This document shows positions 1 to 7,976 of a stretch of DNA of 64,000 bases, one piece after another. A program made the position numbers and the translations under genes. The stretch is from Roseovarius sp. 217 (GTDB lineage Bacteria > Pseudomonadota > Alphaproteobacteria > Rhodobacterales > Rhodobacteraceae): positions 2,737,073 to 2,801,072 of the forward strand of contig NZ_CH902584.1 in NCBI RefSeq assembly GCF_000152845.1. The letters run 5' to 3'. Position 1 is the stretch's first letter; the number at the start of each line of letters is the position of its first letter. The notes under the pieces are model-generated. The model was not told the DNA's origin and did not search any database. It worked only from the letters and a program-made list of their open reading frames with translations.

Positions 1-781
1 AGACAGGAGCGACCTGCCAGAGGCGATGTCGGGCATCACGCACGCTCTTCTCAACCTGACCCTTCTCCCAACCAGCCGCCGGATTGCAGAACTCGGGATC
101 GAAGACGTAGTGGCTGGTCATGGCCAGGAACCGCGCATTCACATCGCGCTGTTTGCCGACGCCAACCCGGTCGACGGCTGTCTTCATGTTATCATAGATG
201 CCGCGCCCAGGGACGCCTTCGAAGACGCGGAATGCATGCCAGTGGGCATCAAACAGCATCTCATGTGTTTGCAGCAGATAGGCCCGCACCAGAAACGCGC
301 GGCTATGTGACAGCTTGATGTGGGCAACCTGCAGCTTGATGCGCTCACCGCCGATATAGGCCCAGTCCTCGCTCCAATCGAACTGGAAAGCCTCACCCGG
401 CGCGAACACCAGTGGCACGAAAGTCCCGCGATCCGTCGTGTGATGCGCACGCTGCCGTTCACCCTTCCAGTCCCGCACGAAGGCCGCAACACGCTCGTAA
501 GAACCGTCATATCCAAGCTTCACAAGATCGGCGTGCATCAGCTTCGCCGTTCGGCGTTCCTTGCGTGATTTGCGCTGATCAGTCGTCAGCCATGCTGTCA
601 GATGCTTGGCAAAAGGGTCCAACTTGCTGGGGCGATCTGGCACCTGAAACGCAGGTTCAACAATCCCCTCCCGCAAATACTTCTTGATCGTGTTGCGAGA
701 CACGCCAGTCCGCCGCGCGATCTCGCGAATGGGCATCTTCTCTCGCAGCGCCCATCGCCGAATAACTTTCAAAAATCCCAT
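1..781 (-). CDS. istA: IS21-family transposase IstA, partial (3' end outside window)
   Basis: The frame starts with ATG at 781 and stays open to the window edge, giving about 260 residues of an expected roughly 500. The N-terminus carries a helix-turn-helix (PIREIARRTGVSRNTIKKYL, about residues 14-33). The start of a DDE integrase domain follows, with FDWSED and later YDNMKTAV supplying two probable catalytic aspartates. The sequence is intact as far as seen, so the copy may be active, but istB and the C-terminus are not visible. It would act with the IstB ATPase to move the element. The start is the first ATG after the terminal repeats. Confidence 0.88.
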   Translation of the reverse strand, partial: MGFLKVIRRWALREKMPIREIARRTGVSRNTIKKYLREGIVEPAFQVPDRPSKLDPFAKHLTAWLTTDQRKSRKERRTAKLMHADLVKLGYDGSYERVAAFVRDWKGERQRAHHTTDRGTFVPLVFAPGEAFQFDWSEDWAYIGGERIKLQVAHIKLSHSRAFLVRAYLLQTHEMLFDAHWHAFRVFEGVPGRGIYDNMKTAVDRVGVGKQRDVNARFLAMTSHYVFDPEFCNPAAGWEKGQVEKSVRDARHRLWQVAPV

Positions 782-894
782 GTCTATCACTCCATGCGCC
801 CCCAGCTGATTCAAGCCGGGGCAAGGTTGCACATGGGTCAATTCTCAATGACAATTTCTGCTGTTGCCGGGTCAGTTCTCAGTGACAATCAACA
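1..894 (-). mobile_element. IS21-family insertion sequence, left end, truncated by window edge
   Basis: The element is read on the minus strand and its istA end lies at about 894. Between the end and istA there are two near-identical short direct repeats on the minus strand, TCACTGAGAACTGACCC (about 870-886) and TCATTGAGAATTGACCC (about 834-850), the multiple terminal repeat arrangement typical of IS21-family ends. The outer tip reads TGTTGATTGTC starting at 894. The rest of the IS (istB and right end) lies outside the window, so target duplication cannot be checked. Confidence 0.85.
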
Positions 895-1192
895 ACCTTA
901 TACGTCTCCGCGACGCTTGGAACCTGCCAGACAAGACCAACAACACGACACGTACACTTGGCGCTCAGGTATTTGGAGACCCGCGCTCCAAGGGCATCCA
1001 ATAGAGGGCTTCGCCCTTAACGCCACAAAGCGGCAACATCACCACAAAGCAACGCGCCTGCCTGTCCGTTGTGCTGGCCCCGCAAACAGGAATCGAACGC
1101 AAATGCGCGAAACTAAGGTTGGGGGCTGAGTTGGGGGCCATTTCTTCGAGTGGGGCTTAAGTTATTGATTTTATTCAATAAAATCAATAAAT
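895..1192. other. Non-coding strip between IS21 end and tRNA-Glu
   Basis: No convincing gene is seen. The strip holds a small hairpin (AGGGC-TTC-GCCCT, 1005-1017), a tRNA 3'-end-like fragment on the minus strand (1075-1099), a short direct repeat GTTGGGGGC (about 1118-1138) and a 29-base palindrome (1162-1190). It lies on the 3' side of tRNA-Glu, the side on which tRNA-targeting elements insert. Confidence 0.5.
1162..1190. repeat. Perfect 29-base AT-rich palindrome next to tRNA-Glu 3' end
   Basis: Two 14-base arms (TTATTGATTTTATT and its exact reverse complement) flank a single C at 1176. It starts two bases beyond the encoded CCA of the minus-strand tRNA-Glu, so it would be in the trailer of that transcript. 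It may be an AT-rich terminator or processing signal, or part of an attachment site. There is no GC-rich stem and U-tract of a standard intrinsic terminator. Confidence 0.6.
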
Positions 1193-1267
1193 TGGCAGCC
1201 CGTAGGGGAGTCGAACCCCTCTTTTCAGGTTGAAAACCTGACGTCCTAACCGATAGACGAACGGGCC
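1193..1267 (-). tRNA. tRNA-Glu (anticodon UUC)
   Basis: The minus strand folds as a cloverleaf. The acceptor strands are GGCCCGT and ACGGGCT (first pair G-U). The anticodon stem CAGG/CCTG encloses loop TTTTCAA with anticodon TTC. The T arm GGGG-TTCGACT-CCCC is perfect. The 3' CCA is encoded (1193-1195). The gene decodes GAA/GAG glutamate codons. It stands alone next to recJ, and foreign DNA (IS21) lies on its 3' side. Confidence 0.96.
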
Positions 1268-1392
1268 ATGCCTTGGCGTGTCGCGTAACTAGGCAAAAGC
1301 GGCGGGGGGTGCAAGAGGGATTCTGCAAAAACTTGGTGCGGCTTTCAGAAAATTTCCTGAGCCTTGCGGCACATCCGGTTGATTGGCGTGTC

Positions 1393-3141
1393 TCAGGCTG
1401 GCGCGGCGTCTTCGAGGCGAAGTTGCACGGTTTGGCGCCCGCCCCAGCTGTTGATGTCCAACCGGCCAGCAAGATGAAAGCGCGCGCCGCCATGGGCCAG
1501 CAGGGCAGGCCCCAGCGGCCCATCGAGTGCGCCAAAGCAGATGGCGTCAAGGCTGGCACCCATGCCGTCACCAAAGCGCAGTTTGAGATGGGCACCGCTC
1601 AGGGCCTTGGCAAAGGTGATCTGGCAATCGGGAAAGACATAGCGCGGTCCGGGTGCGCCTGCGCCAAAGGGACCGGCGGAGTCTATCTGCGCGACGAGAT
1701 CGACAGTCGCGGCACCGGGCATCAGGAGACCGTCGAGCCGCAGATCGGCGGGGCCGTTTTGGCCCGCGCCCTGTTTGGCAAGCAACTCGGAGAGCCGCGC
1801 CATGGCCGCCTCTAGCCGCTCGCGTGCCACTGTGAGACCCGCCGCCATCTTGTGCCCACCGCCCTTGATCAAGAGCCCTTCGCTGGCCAGCCGTTGAATG
1901 GCGACTCCGAGATCCACGCCCGAGACCGAGCGGCCAGAGCCTTTGCCTTCGTCGCCGTCCAGCCCGATCACGATGGCGGGGCGGTTTGAGACTTCCTTGA
2001 GACGGCTTGCAACGATGCCGACAACGCCCGGATGCCAGCCTTCGCCTGCGGCCCAGACGAGGGGGGCATCCAGCCCGCGTTCCTCGGCCTGTGCAAGTGC
2101 CGCGGCGCGCACCAGTGCTTCGACGTCGCGTCGCTCGGTGTTGAGGTGATCCAGACGTTCGGCCAGTGCGCGGGCCTCTGAGGCATTGTCACAGGCGAGG
2201 AGGCGTGCGCCAAGGTCTGCCTTGCCGATTCGCCCCCCGGCATTGACACGCGGCCCCAGCAGAAAACCCAAGTGATAGGCATTGGGCGCGGTGTCCATCC
2301 GGGCGACATCTGCCAGCGCGACAAGGCCAGGACGATCACGGCGCGCCATGATACGCAGGCCTTGGCGTACAAAGGCGCGGTTGACGCCGATGAGCGGGGC
2401 CACATCGGCCACCGTGGCCAGCGCCACCAGATCGAGCAGCGCCATCAGGTCTGGTCCCTGTGTGCCGCCGGCGCGCAGCTGACGTCCAGCCTCGACCAGC
2501 ATCAGAAAGACCACACCGGCGGCGCAGAGATGCGCCAGATCTCCGCTCTCGTCCTGTCGATTGGGATTGACCACGGCGAGGGCCGGGGGCAGGGTCTCGC
2601 CGCCCAGATGGTGATCGAGCACGACCACATCAGCGCCCTTTGCGGCGGCAATGGCCTCATGGCTCAGGGTGCCGCAATCAACGCAGAGGATCAGATCATG
2701 GCGCGCCGCCAGATCGGTCATGGCAGGCACGTTCGGGCCATAGCCCTCGTCAATCCGGTCGGGAATATAGAGCGTGGGAGTGGGGGCCTGCATCTGGCGC
2801 AGCCAGTCGATCAGCAGCGCCGCAGAGGTGCCGCCATCGACATCGTAATCGGCAAAGACCGCAATCCGCTCGCCAGTCTTGACGGCCTTCAGAAAGCGCG
2901 CGGCGGCGCGCTCCATATCGCGCAGGGACCGCGGATCGGGCAAGAGATCGCGGAGGGCTGGGCTGAGATAGGCTTCGGCATCTTCCTCTGCCACGCCCAG
3001 CCGCGCCAAGGTCTGGCAGAGCGGGCGGGGCAGGGTGGTCGTCTGTGCCATCGCCTCGGCAAGACGGTCGGTTTCCACGCCCGGACCAATCCAGCGGCGC
3101 CCGGTCAGCGACTGTTCCACTCCGAGAAAGGCCGGTCCCAT
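1393..3141 (-). CDS. recJ: Single-stranded-DNA-specific exonuclease RecJ
   Basis: At 582 residues this matches the usual RecJ length. DHH-family phosphoesterase motifs are in order: DYDVDG (about 98-103), VDCG (about 154-157) and LDHH (about 175-178), then VNAGGRIGKADLG and the DHHA1 nucleic-acid-binding part with GWHPGVVGIVASRL. The enzyme degrades ssDNA 5' to 3' in RecF-pathway recombination, mismatch repair and base excision repair, using Mn/Mg ions held by the Asp/His motifs. It is the last gene of the minus-strand series hom-glpX-recJ. A hairpin-rich repeat of about 90 bases separates it from glpX, so it may be partly independent in expression. Confidence 0.96.
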   Translation of the reverse strand: MGPAFLGVEQSLTGRRWIGPGVETDRLAEAMAQTTTLPRPLCQTLARLGVAEEDAEAYLSPALRDLLPDPRSLRDMERAAARFLKAVKTGERIAVFADYDVDGGTSAALLIDWLRQMQAPTPTLYIPDRIDEGYGPNVPAMTDLAARHDLILCVDCGTLSHEAIAAAKGADVVVLDHHLGGETLPPALAVVNPNRQDESGDLAHLCAAGVVFLMLVEAGRQLRAGGTQGPDLMALLDLVALATVADVAPLIGVNRAFVRQGLRIMARRDRPGLVALADVARMDTAPNAYHLGFLLGPRVNAGGRIGKADLGARLLACDNASEARALAERLDHLNTERRDVEALVRAAALAQAEERGLDAPLVWAAGEGWHPGVVGIVASRLKEVSNRPAIVIGLDGDEGKGSGRSVSGVDLGVAIQRLASEGLLIKGGGHKMAAGLTVARERLEAAMARLSELLAKQGAGQNGPADLRLDGLLMPGAATVDLVAQIDSAGPFGAGAPGPRYVFPDCQITFAKALSGAHLKLRFGDGMGASLDAICFGALDGPLGPALLAHGGARFHLAGRLDINSWGGRQTVQLRLEDAAPA

Positions 3142-3149
3142 GCGCGCCT

Positions 3150-3220
3150 CCTCTCATTCATCTGGCGTCAAGTACTCCGGGGGAGTCCCGGACTTGGTCC
3201 GGGACGGGGGCAGCGCCCCC
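3150..3220 (-). repeat. Dispersed Rhodobacterales-type palindromic intergenic repeat (copy 1), glpX-recJ spacer
   Basis: On the minus strand the spacer reads GGGGGC-GCT-GCCCCC (3206-3220), then a perfect 9-base-pair hairpin GTCCGGGAC/GTCCCGGAC (3185-3205), then CCCCCGGAGTACTTGACGCC. The first palindrome and the trailing segment recur at 60434-60480 in modified form. The hairpins lie directly after glpX in transcription direction and could terminate or stabilise that message; there is no U-tract. Confidence 0.65.
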
Positions 3221-3233
3221 GCCGCGTATCGGT

Positions 3234-4199
3234 TCAGTCCCGCTTGCTGCGATAGATCATGCGCCGTACCGATCCGGTGCGCGAGCGCATCAGCAGGGTC
3301 TCGGTTTCGACATAGCCGGGGCGGCGTTTGACACCCGAGAGGATCGAGCCGTCAGTGACGCCAGTTGCGGCAAAGATCACATCGGATGTCACCATCTCGT
3401 CGCGGCAATAGATACGGTCGAAATCGGTGATCCCGGCCTTGGCGGCGCGGCCGCGTTCATCTTCGTTGCGGAACACGAGGCGGCCCCACATCTGCCCGCC
3501 CATGCATTTCAGCGCGGAGGCTGCCAGCACACCCTCGGGTGCGCCGCCGGTGCCCATATACATGTCGATGCCGGTGCGGTCAGCCTCGGCGCAATGGATC
3601 ACGCCCGCCACATCGCCATCGGGGATCAGGAACACGGCCGCGCCGGTGCTGCGCAATTCGTCGATCATTTCCTGATGGCGGGGTCGTTCCAGCACGCAGA
3701 CGGTGATCTCGGACGGGCGGCAGCCGCGCGCGGCGGCCAGCGCCTCGACCCGTTCGCGGGGGCTCATGGCGAGGGAGACGATATTGTCGGGGTAGCCCGG
3801 CCCGATGGCCAGCTTGTCCATATAGGTGTCCGGGGCATGCAGCAGCGTGCCGCGCGGGGCCATGGCGATGACGGTCAGGGCATTGGGCATGGCCTTGGCG
3901 GTCAGGGTGGTGCCTTCGAGCGGGTCGAGGGCGATATCGACGCCGGGGCCGTCGCCGGTGCCTACTTCCTCGCCGATGAAGAGCATCGGGGCCTCGTCCC
4001 GCTCGCCTTCACCGATCACCACAACCCCCTTGATGGCCAGGATGTTGAGCTGTTCGCGCATGGCATTGACGGCGGCCTGATCGGCGGCCTTTTCATCGCC
4101 GCGCCCGATGAGGTCCGCACAGGCGAGTGCAGCCTGTTCGGCCACACGCGCGAGGCCGAGTGAAAGCATGCGGTCGTTGAAGGCGGTATCAGAGGTCAT
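3234..4199 (-). CDS. glpX: Class II fructose-1,6-bisphosphatase GlpX
   Basis: This 321-residue protein is full length for GlpX. It contains the metal/phosphate-binding motifs GEGERDEAP (about 63-71) and DPLEGTT (about 92-98), a lithium-sensitive phosphatase core arrangement. It hydrolyses fructose 1,6-bisphosphate to fructose 6-phosphate in gluconeogenesis and, in autotrophs, the Calvin cycle (often with sedoheptulose bisphosphatase activity). It lies 78 bases downstream of hom on the same strand, as commonly seen in Rhodobacteraceae, which suggests co-transcription. The start ATG at 4199 is preceded by an AAGGACCG-like ribosome-binding site. Confidence 0.96.
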   Translation of the reverse strand: MTSDTAFNDRMLSLGLARVAEQAALACADLIGRGDEKAADQAAVNAMREQLNILAIKGVVVIGEGERDEAPMLFIGEEVGTGDGPGVDIALDPLEGTTLTAKAMPNALTVIAMAPRGTLLHAPDTYMDKLAIGPGYPDNIVSLAMSPRERVEALAAARGCRPSEITVCVLERPRHQEMIDELRSTGAAVFLIPDGDVAGVIHCAEADRTGIDMYMGTGGAPEGVLAASALKCMGGQMWGRLVFRNEDERGRAAKAGITDFDRIYCRDEMVTSDVIFAATGVTDGSILSGVKRRPGYVETETLLMRSRTGSVRRMIYRSKRD

Positions 4200-4277
4200 G
4201 GAACGGTCCTTGTCAATCGGGTCAAATCAGCATTAGCGCCGGTCTGTCTGGCGCACAAGTCTGGCGGGCGGGCCGCG

Positions 4278-5564
4278 TCAGACGGTTTCGATGCGCAGCG
4301 CCACCGGGTCGCCCGACAGAACGTCAAGGCGGCTGATGGCGCTCAGGGCTGTCTCAAGTGCGTCGCGCGTCGTCTTGTGAGTGACGATCAGCACAGGCGC
4401 CGTGGTTGCGTCATGGCGATATTGGCGCATCCGGTCGATGGAAATGCCCGCCTCGCCCAGACAGGTTGCGACTTTGGCCAGAGCGCCGGGTTTGTCGATC
4501 AGCGACATGCGCATGTAGTAGGGCGCGGGGGTGGCGCTTGCGGCCGTCTGACAGCGGGCGAGACTGGACGCGGGTTGACCGAAGGTCGGCAGACGAAAGC
4601 CACGCGCGATATCCATCACATCGCCCATCACCGCGCTCGCCGTAGGGCCCATACCCGCGCCGGGGCCGCGCAGCACGATCTGGTCAACATTGTCACCCTC
4701 GAGCACGACCATATTGGTGCCGCCCTCCAGTTGGCCAAGGGGGCTCGTATCGGGCACGAGGCAGGGCGACATGCGCTGTTCCAGGCCGCGCCCGGTCATC
4801 TGCGCCACACCTAAGAGCTTGATGCGATAGCCCATGTCGGCGGCGTGGCGGATATCCTCGATGGTGATTTTCTCGATCCCCTCCAGCGTGACACCTTCGA
4901 AATTCACCTGGCAGCCAAAGGCGATGGACGCGAGCAGCGCCAGTTTGTGACCGGCGTCGATGCCGCCCACGTCGAGCGTCGGATCGGCCTCGAGATAGCC
5001 CAGTTTGGCGGCCTCGTCGAAGACCTCTGCGTAGGGCAGACCTGCCGATTGCATGCGGGTCAGGATATAGTTGCAGGTGCCGTTCATGACGCCCATGACG
5101 CGGGTGATGTCATTACCCGCCAGACCTTCGGTCAGCGCCTTGATGACGGGGATGCCGCCCGCGACGGCGGCCTCGAACCGGATCACGCAGCCTGCATTTT
5201 CGGCGGCCAGCGCCAGCGCCTGACCGTGATGCGCGAGCATCGCCTTGTTGGCAGTGACCACGTCTTTGCCTGCGGCAATCGCGGCCTCGGTCGCGGCCTT
5301 GGCCGGGCCGTCAGAGCCGCCCATCAGTTCCAGAAACACATCCACATCGTCGCGTTTGGCAAGGGTTACGGGGTCGTCTTCCCAGGCGTAATCGCTGAGG
5401 GTGACGCCGCGATCCTTGTCACGGGTGCGGGCCGAGACAGCGGTGATGACCACGGGGCGACCGGCGCGGGCGGCCAGAAGATCAGCCTTTTGCCGGATGA
5501 TCCGCACGACGCCGGTGCCGACCGTGCCCAATCCGGCGATGCCAAGGCGCAGGGGTGTGTTCAT
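4278..5564 (-). CDS. hom: Homoserine dehydrogenase
   Basis: This 428-residue protein reduces aspartate semialdehyde to homoserine, the branch point to threonine, methionine and isoleucine. It shows an N-terminal Rossmann motif GLGTVGTG (about 11-18), the catalytic-domain segments ANKAMLAHHG and GVMNGTCNYIL, and a C-terminal ACT domain (about 350-428) typical of threonine feedback control. The start at 5564 was chosen because GGAGAG precedes it at good spacing and the protein then has the family length. The open frame extends 51 codons further upstream, but that part is low-complexity and overlaps the next gene region. glpX follows. Confidence 0.96.
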   Translation of the reverse strand: MNTPLRLGIAGLGTVGTGVVRIIRQKADLLAARAGRPVVITAVSARTRDKDRGVTLSDYAWEDDPVTLAKRDDVDVFLELMGGSDGPAKAATEAAIAAGKDVVTANKAMLAHHGQALALAAENAGCVIRFEAAVAGGIPVIKALTEGLAGNDITRVMGVMNGTCNYILTRMQSAGLPYAEVFDEAAKLGYLEADPTLDVGGIDAGHKLALLASIAFGCQVNFEGVTLEGIEKITIEDIRHAADMGYRIKLLGVAQMTGRGLEQRMSPCLVPDTSPLGQLEGGTNMVVLEGDNVDQIVLRGPGAGMGPTASAVMGDVMDIARGFRLPTFGQPASSLARCQTAASATPAPYYMRMSLIDKPGALAKVATCLGEAGISIDRMRQYRHDATTAPVLIVTHKTTRDALETALSAISRLDVLSGDPVALRIETV

Positions 5565-5661
5565 GGGGCTCTCCGATCGTCGCTGTGCAAGGATTGAGCC
5601 GCGATGTAACGGGTTCGGCGGTCCCTTGCAACGCGGCTTGCGGCGGTGGGGGCGTGGTTTT

Positions 5662-5958
5662 TCAGTTGGTGACGCCGGATTGCATGCGGCTTTGTGTCGT
5701 GGGGTCGACCACGCCACCCTTGAGCCGTTGCGCCCGTGCCCGCAACCCGGCGCTGCGTTGATCCAGATCCGGGGCGGTTTCGGGCGTGATCCGGTTCGTA
5801 GTGCCCCGGTCTGTGATCTGTTCGGCGGGGATCAGATCGGGATACGCGGCCCCCCGTGTGCCGTTGCGCAGGGCGGCATCAAGAGGCAACAGATCGCTAC
5901 ATCCGGCGATAAGGCTGGCGATCAAGGGCAGCGTGACGAGAGCGGGGCGTATGCGCAT
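5662..5958 (-). CDS. Small putative lipoprotein
   Basis: A 98-residue protein begins with a signal peptide ending in a lipobox (LIAGC, Cys about residue 20), so it should be lipidated and exported. The mature part is short, Arg/Pro/Thr-rich and has no domain I recognise. It lies about 100 bases upstream of hom on the same strand. The combination of lipobox and codon use makes it a likely real gene; function unknown. Confidence 0.75.
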   Translation of the reverse strand: MRIRPALVTLPLIASLIAGCSDLLPLDAALRNGTRGAAYPDLIPAEQITDRGTTNRITPETAPDLDQRSAGLRARAQRLKGGVVDPTTQSRMQSGVTN

Positions 5959-6035
5959 GCGGGCCGGGGTCCTTGTGCCGACGGGTGTCGCTGTCTTGCC
6001 ATTCTTTGGGGGTAAAGGGCAAGCGGGGCTTTGAT

Positions 6036-6051
6036 CTGAACAGATGTTCAG
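6036..6051. promoter_or_regulatory. Palindromic operator candidate upstream of the TetR gene
   Basis: CTGAAC-AGAT-GTTCAG is a perfect dyad with 6-base arms, 13 bases before the TetR start codon. Such a position fits autorepression by the TetR protein encoded immediately downstream. The dyad is seen; the binding is inference. Confidence 0.55.
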
Positions 6052-6064
6052 TTAAAGCCATGCT

Positions 6065-6652
6065 ATGGCACGAACCCAAGGCTCTCATTCTGACATCACG
6101 GGACCGCGTGTGCGCGAGGCGGCTTTGCATCTCTTTGCGCGGCATGGCTATGCCGCGGTCTCGATGCGGCAGATTGCGGCAGCGGTGGGGGTGCAGGCGG
6201 GCGCGCTCTATAATTACACACCGGATAAGCAAACGCTGCTGTTTGATCTGATGCGGGGGCATATGGAGGACCTGCTGGTCGCCTGGGATGCGGCCGTGCC
6301 TGTCGGCGATGCAATGGCGGCTCTGGAGACGTTCACGCGGTTTCATATCCGCTTCAACACCAGCCGGGCCGATGCGGTCTTTGTCTCGTACATGGAATTA
6401 CGCAATCTGGACCCGGCGAATTTCGAAGTGATCGAGGGGCTGCGGCGGGACTATGAGACCCGGCTTGAGGCGGTGTTACGGCGGGGGACCGAGGCGGGCG
6501 AGATGGTGGTGGCCGAGCCACGGATCGCCAGCATGGCGCTGATTGCCATGCTGACGGGGGTCAATACCTGGTATCGCGAACAAGGACGGTTGTCGCTCGC
6601 GGAGGTCGAGGCGGTGTATTGGGACATGGTGCGGCGGTCGGTGCTGGGGTGA
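6065..6652 (+). CDS. TetR/AcrR-family transcriptional regulator
   Basis: This 195-residue protein has the usual TetR layout. An N-terminal helix-turn-helix spans about 15-60, with the recognition region AAVGVQAGALYNYTPDKQTLL ending the HTH. The C-terminal ligand-binding and dimerisation domain is all-helical (about 75-195). It probably represses its own promoter through the palindrome at 6036-6051. No catabolic or efflux operon is divergently adjacent (the upstream neighbour is the small lipoprotein), so its effector and targets cannot be inferred. The Shine-Dalgarno sequence is weak. Confidence 0.9.
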   Translation: MARTQGSHSDITGPRVREAALHLFARHGYAAVSMRQIAAAVGVQAGALYNYTPDKQTLLFDLMRGHMEDLLVAWDAAVPVGDAMAALETFTRFHIRFNTSRADAVFVSYMELRNLDPANFEVIEGLRRDYETRLEAVLRRGTEAGEMVVAEPRIASMALIAMLTGVNTWYREQGRLSLAEVEAVYWDMVRRSVLG

Positions 6653-6732
6653 GGGGGGGCGCTTGGTGCCCCAAGGGGCGCTCGAAACGCTCTTTATCCA
6701 CCCCCCCGCGCGGAACAAGGCGCGGCACGCGC

Positions 6733-6876
6733 CGCCGCGCGGATCGCTGGGCCGTCCCGCGGCCTAGCGATGCTGAGAGGGAGTGTATCGCTGAAAGATC
6801 ACACGGACTTTGCAGGCATAAAGTGGCAGCCACAGTCGTTGCTTCGCTATTCCCCGGCCCAGCGATCCGCGCGGCG
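6733..6876. repeat. Structured dispersed repeat, copy A (22-bp terminal inverted repeats)
   Basis: Exact 22-base inverted arms at 6733-6754 and 6855-6876 enclose 100 bases. The left arm can alternatively pair with 6760-6771 in a tight 12-base-pair hairpin (one G-U). The core near 6810-6840, read on the minus strand, has GGCTGCCACTTTATGCC followed by TGCAAAGTC. That segment recurs at 59399-59426 beside another palindrome. It sits between the convergent TetR and pirin genes. No coding sequence is evident here. Confidence 0.6.
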
Positions 6877-6919
6877 TGTTGATTGGCGTAAATGCCCCCC
6901 CTTCGCCTCCGCCCGCGCC

Positions 6920-7822
6920 TCACTTGATGAAAGACCCCTCGCGCAGCTCGCGCATCGCCTGACGCAATTCGTCCTGCGTGTTCATCACGATGGGGCCGTG
7001 CCAGGCCACCGGCTCTTGGATCGGTGCGCCGGAGATCAGCAAGAACCGCACGCCCTCTTCTCCCGCCTGCACCGTGACCCTGTCGCCGGTGCCAAAGCGG
7101 ATCAGCGTGCGGTCGCCGGAGTGGTCGCGGATGTGGATCTCTTGCCCCGCCACCTCCTTTTCCAGAAGGACGCCGGTCGGTTTCGAGGCATCGGCAAAGG
7201 CACCAGCACCCTCGAAGACATAGGCAAAGCTGCGCCGGTAGGTATCAACCGGAAAGGTCTTTCTGACCCCGGCAGGCACCGAGATATCGAGGTATTGCGG
7301 ATCGGCGGCGATGCCGTCGACCGGGCCGCGCTGCCCCCAGAAATCCCCCACGATCACCCGCACACGGGTGCCGTCATCCTCCGTAATCTCGGGGATATCC
7401 CCGGATTTCACGTCCTGATACCGGGGGGCGGTCATTTTTTGCGCGGCGGGCAAGTTGGCCCAGAGTTGGAAGCCGTGCATTTGCCCCTGCGCATTGCCGC
7501 GTGGCATTTCCTGATGCAGGATGCCCGATCCGGCGGTCATCCATTGCACATCGCCAGCGCCCAAGCTGCCCTGATTGCCCAAGCTGTCACCATGCGTGAC
7601 CTCGCCTTGGAGCACATAGGTAATGGTTTCGATGCCGCGATGCGGGTGCCACGGGAAACCCGCTGCATAGTGGGCAGGATCATCGTTGCGGAAATCGTCG
7701 AACAAGAGGAACGGATCGAGTTCGCTGGGGTCATGAAAGCCGAAGGCGCGGTGCAGATGCACGCCCGCCCCTTCTAGAGTCGGGGTTGCTTGGCGCTGTT
7801 CCAAAACGGGTCTGATGGACAT
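6920..7822 (-). CDS. Pirin family protein
   Basis: This 300-residue bicupin protein has a conserved metal site: H59 and H61 in HPHRG, H103 and E105 in LHQEMP, at the spacing seen in human pirin (H56, H58, H101, E103). Bacterial pirins bind a non-haem metal. Some act as quercetinases, others modulate central metabolism; which applies here is not known. The start at 7822 was chosen over the longer frame because AAGGAG stands at ideal distance and the family N-terminus begins there. It is divergent from the small membrane protein gene at 7977. Confidence 0.92.
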   Translation of the reverse strand: MSIRPVLEQRQATPTLEGAGVHLHRAFGFHDPSELDPFLLFDDFRNDDPAHYAAGFPWHPHRGIETITYVLQGEVTHGDSLGNQGSLGAGDVQWMTAGSGILHQEMPRGNAQGQMHGFQLWANLPAAQKMTAPRYQDVKSGDIPEITEDDGTRVRVIVGDFWGQRGPVDGIAADPQYLDISVPAGVRKTFPVDTYRRSFAYVFEGAGAFADASKPTGVLLEKEVAGQEIHIRDHSGDRTLIRFGTGDRVTVQAGEEGVRFLLISGAPIQEPVAWHGPIVMNTQDELRQAMRELREGSFIK

Positions 7823-7976
7823 GATAGGTCTCCTTTGGGATAGCATATAGGAGCGGATCACGCCGGTGGAACGGTCCGATCTGTTCACCTGCGAACCGCG
7901 CCTGTGCAATTTGCGTGCGCCCCTCTCGCCACGGGGAGCGATCCGGGGTAAAGGCGAGCGCAAAGGGAGAGATTGT

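Noticed and set aside
6653..6919. Small ORFs around the repeat between TetR and pirin
   Set aside because: Low-complexity products from hairpin DNA; similarity between the two repeat copies lies at the DNA level, with palindromes flanking a core.
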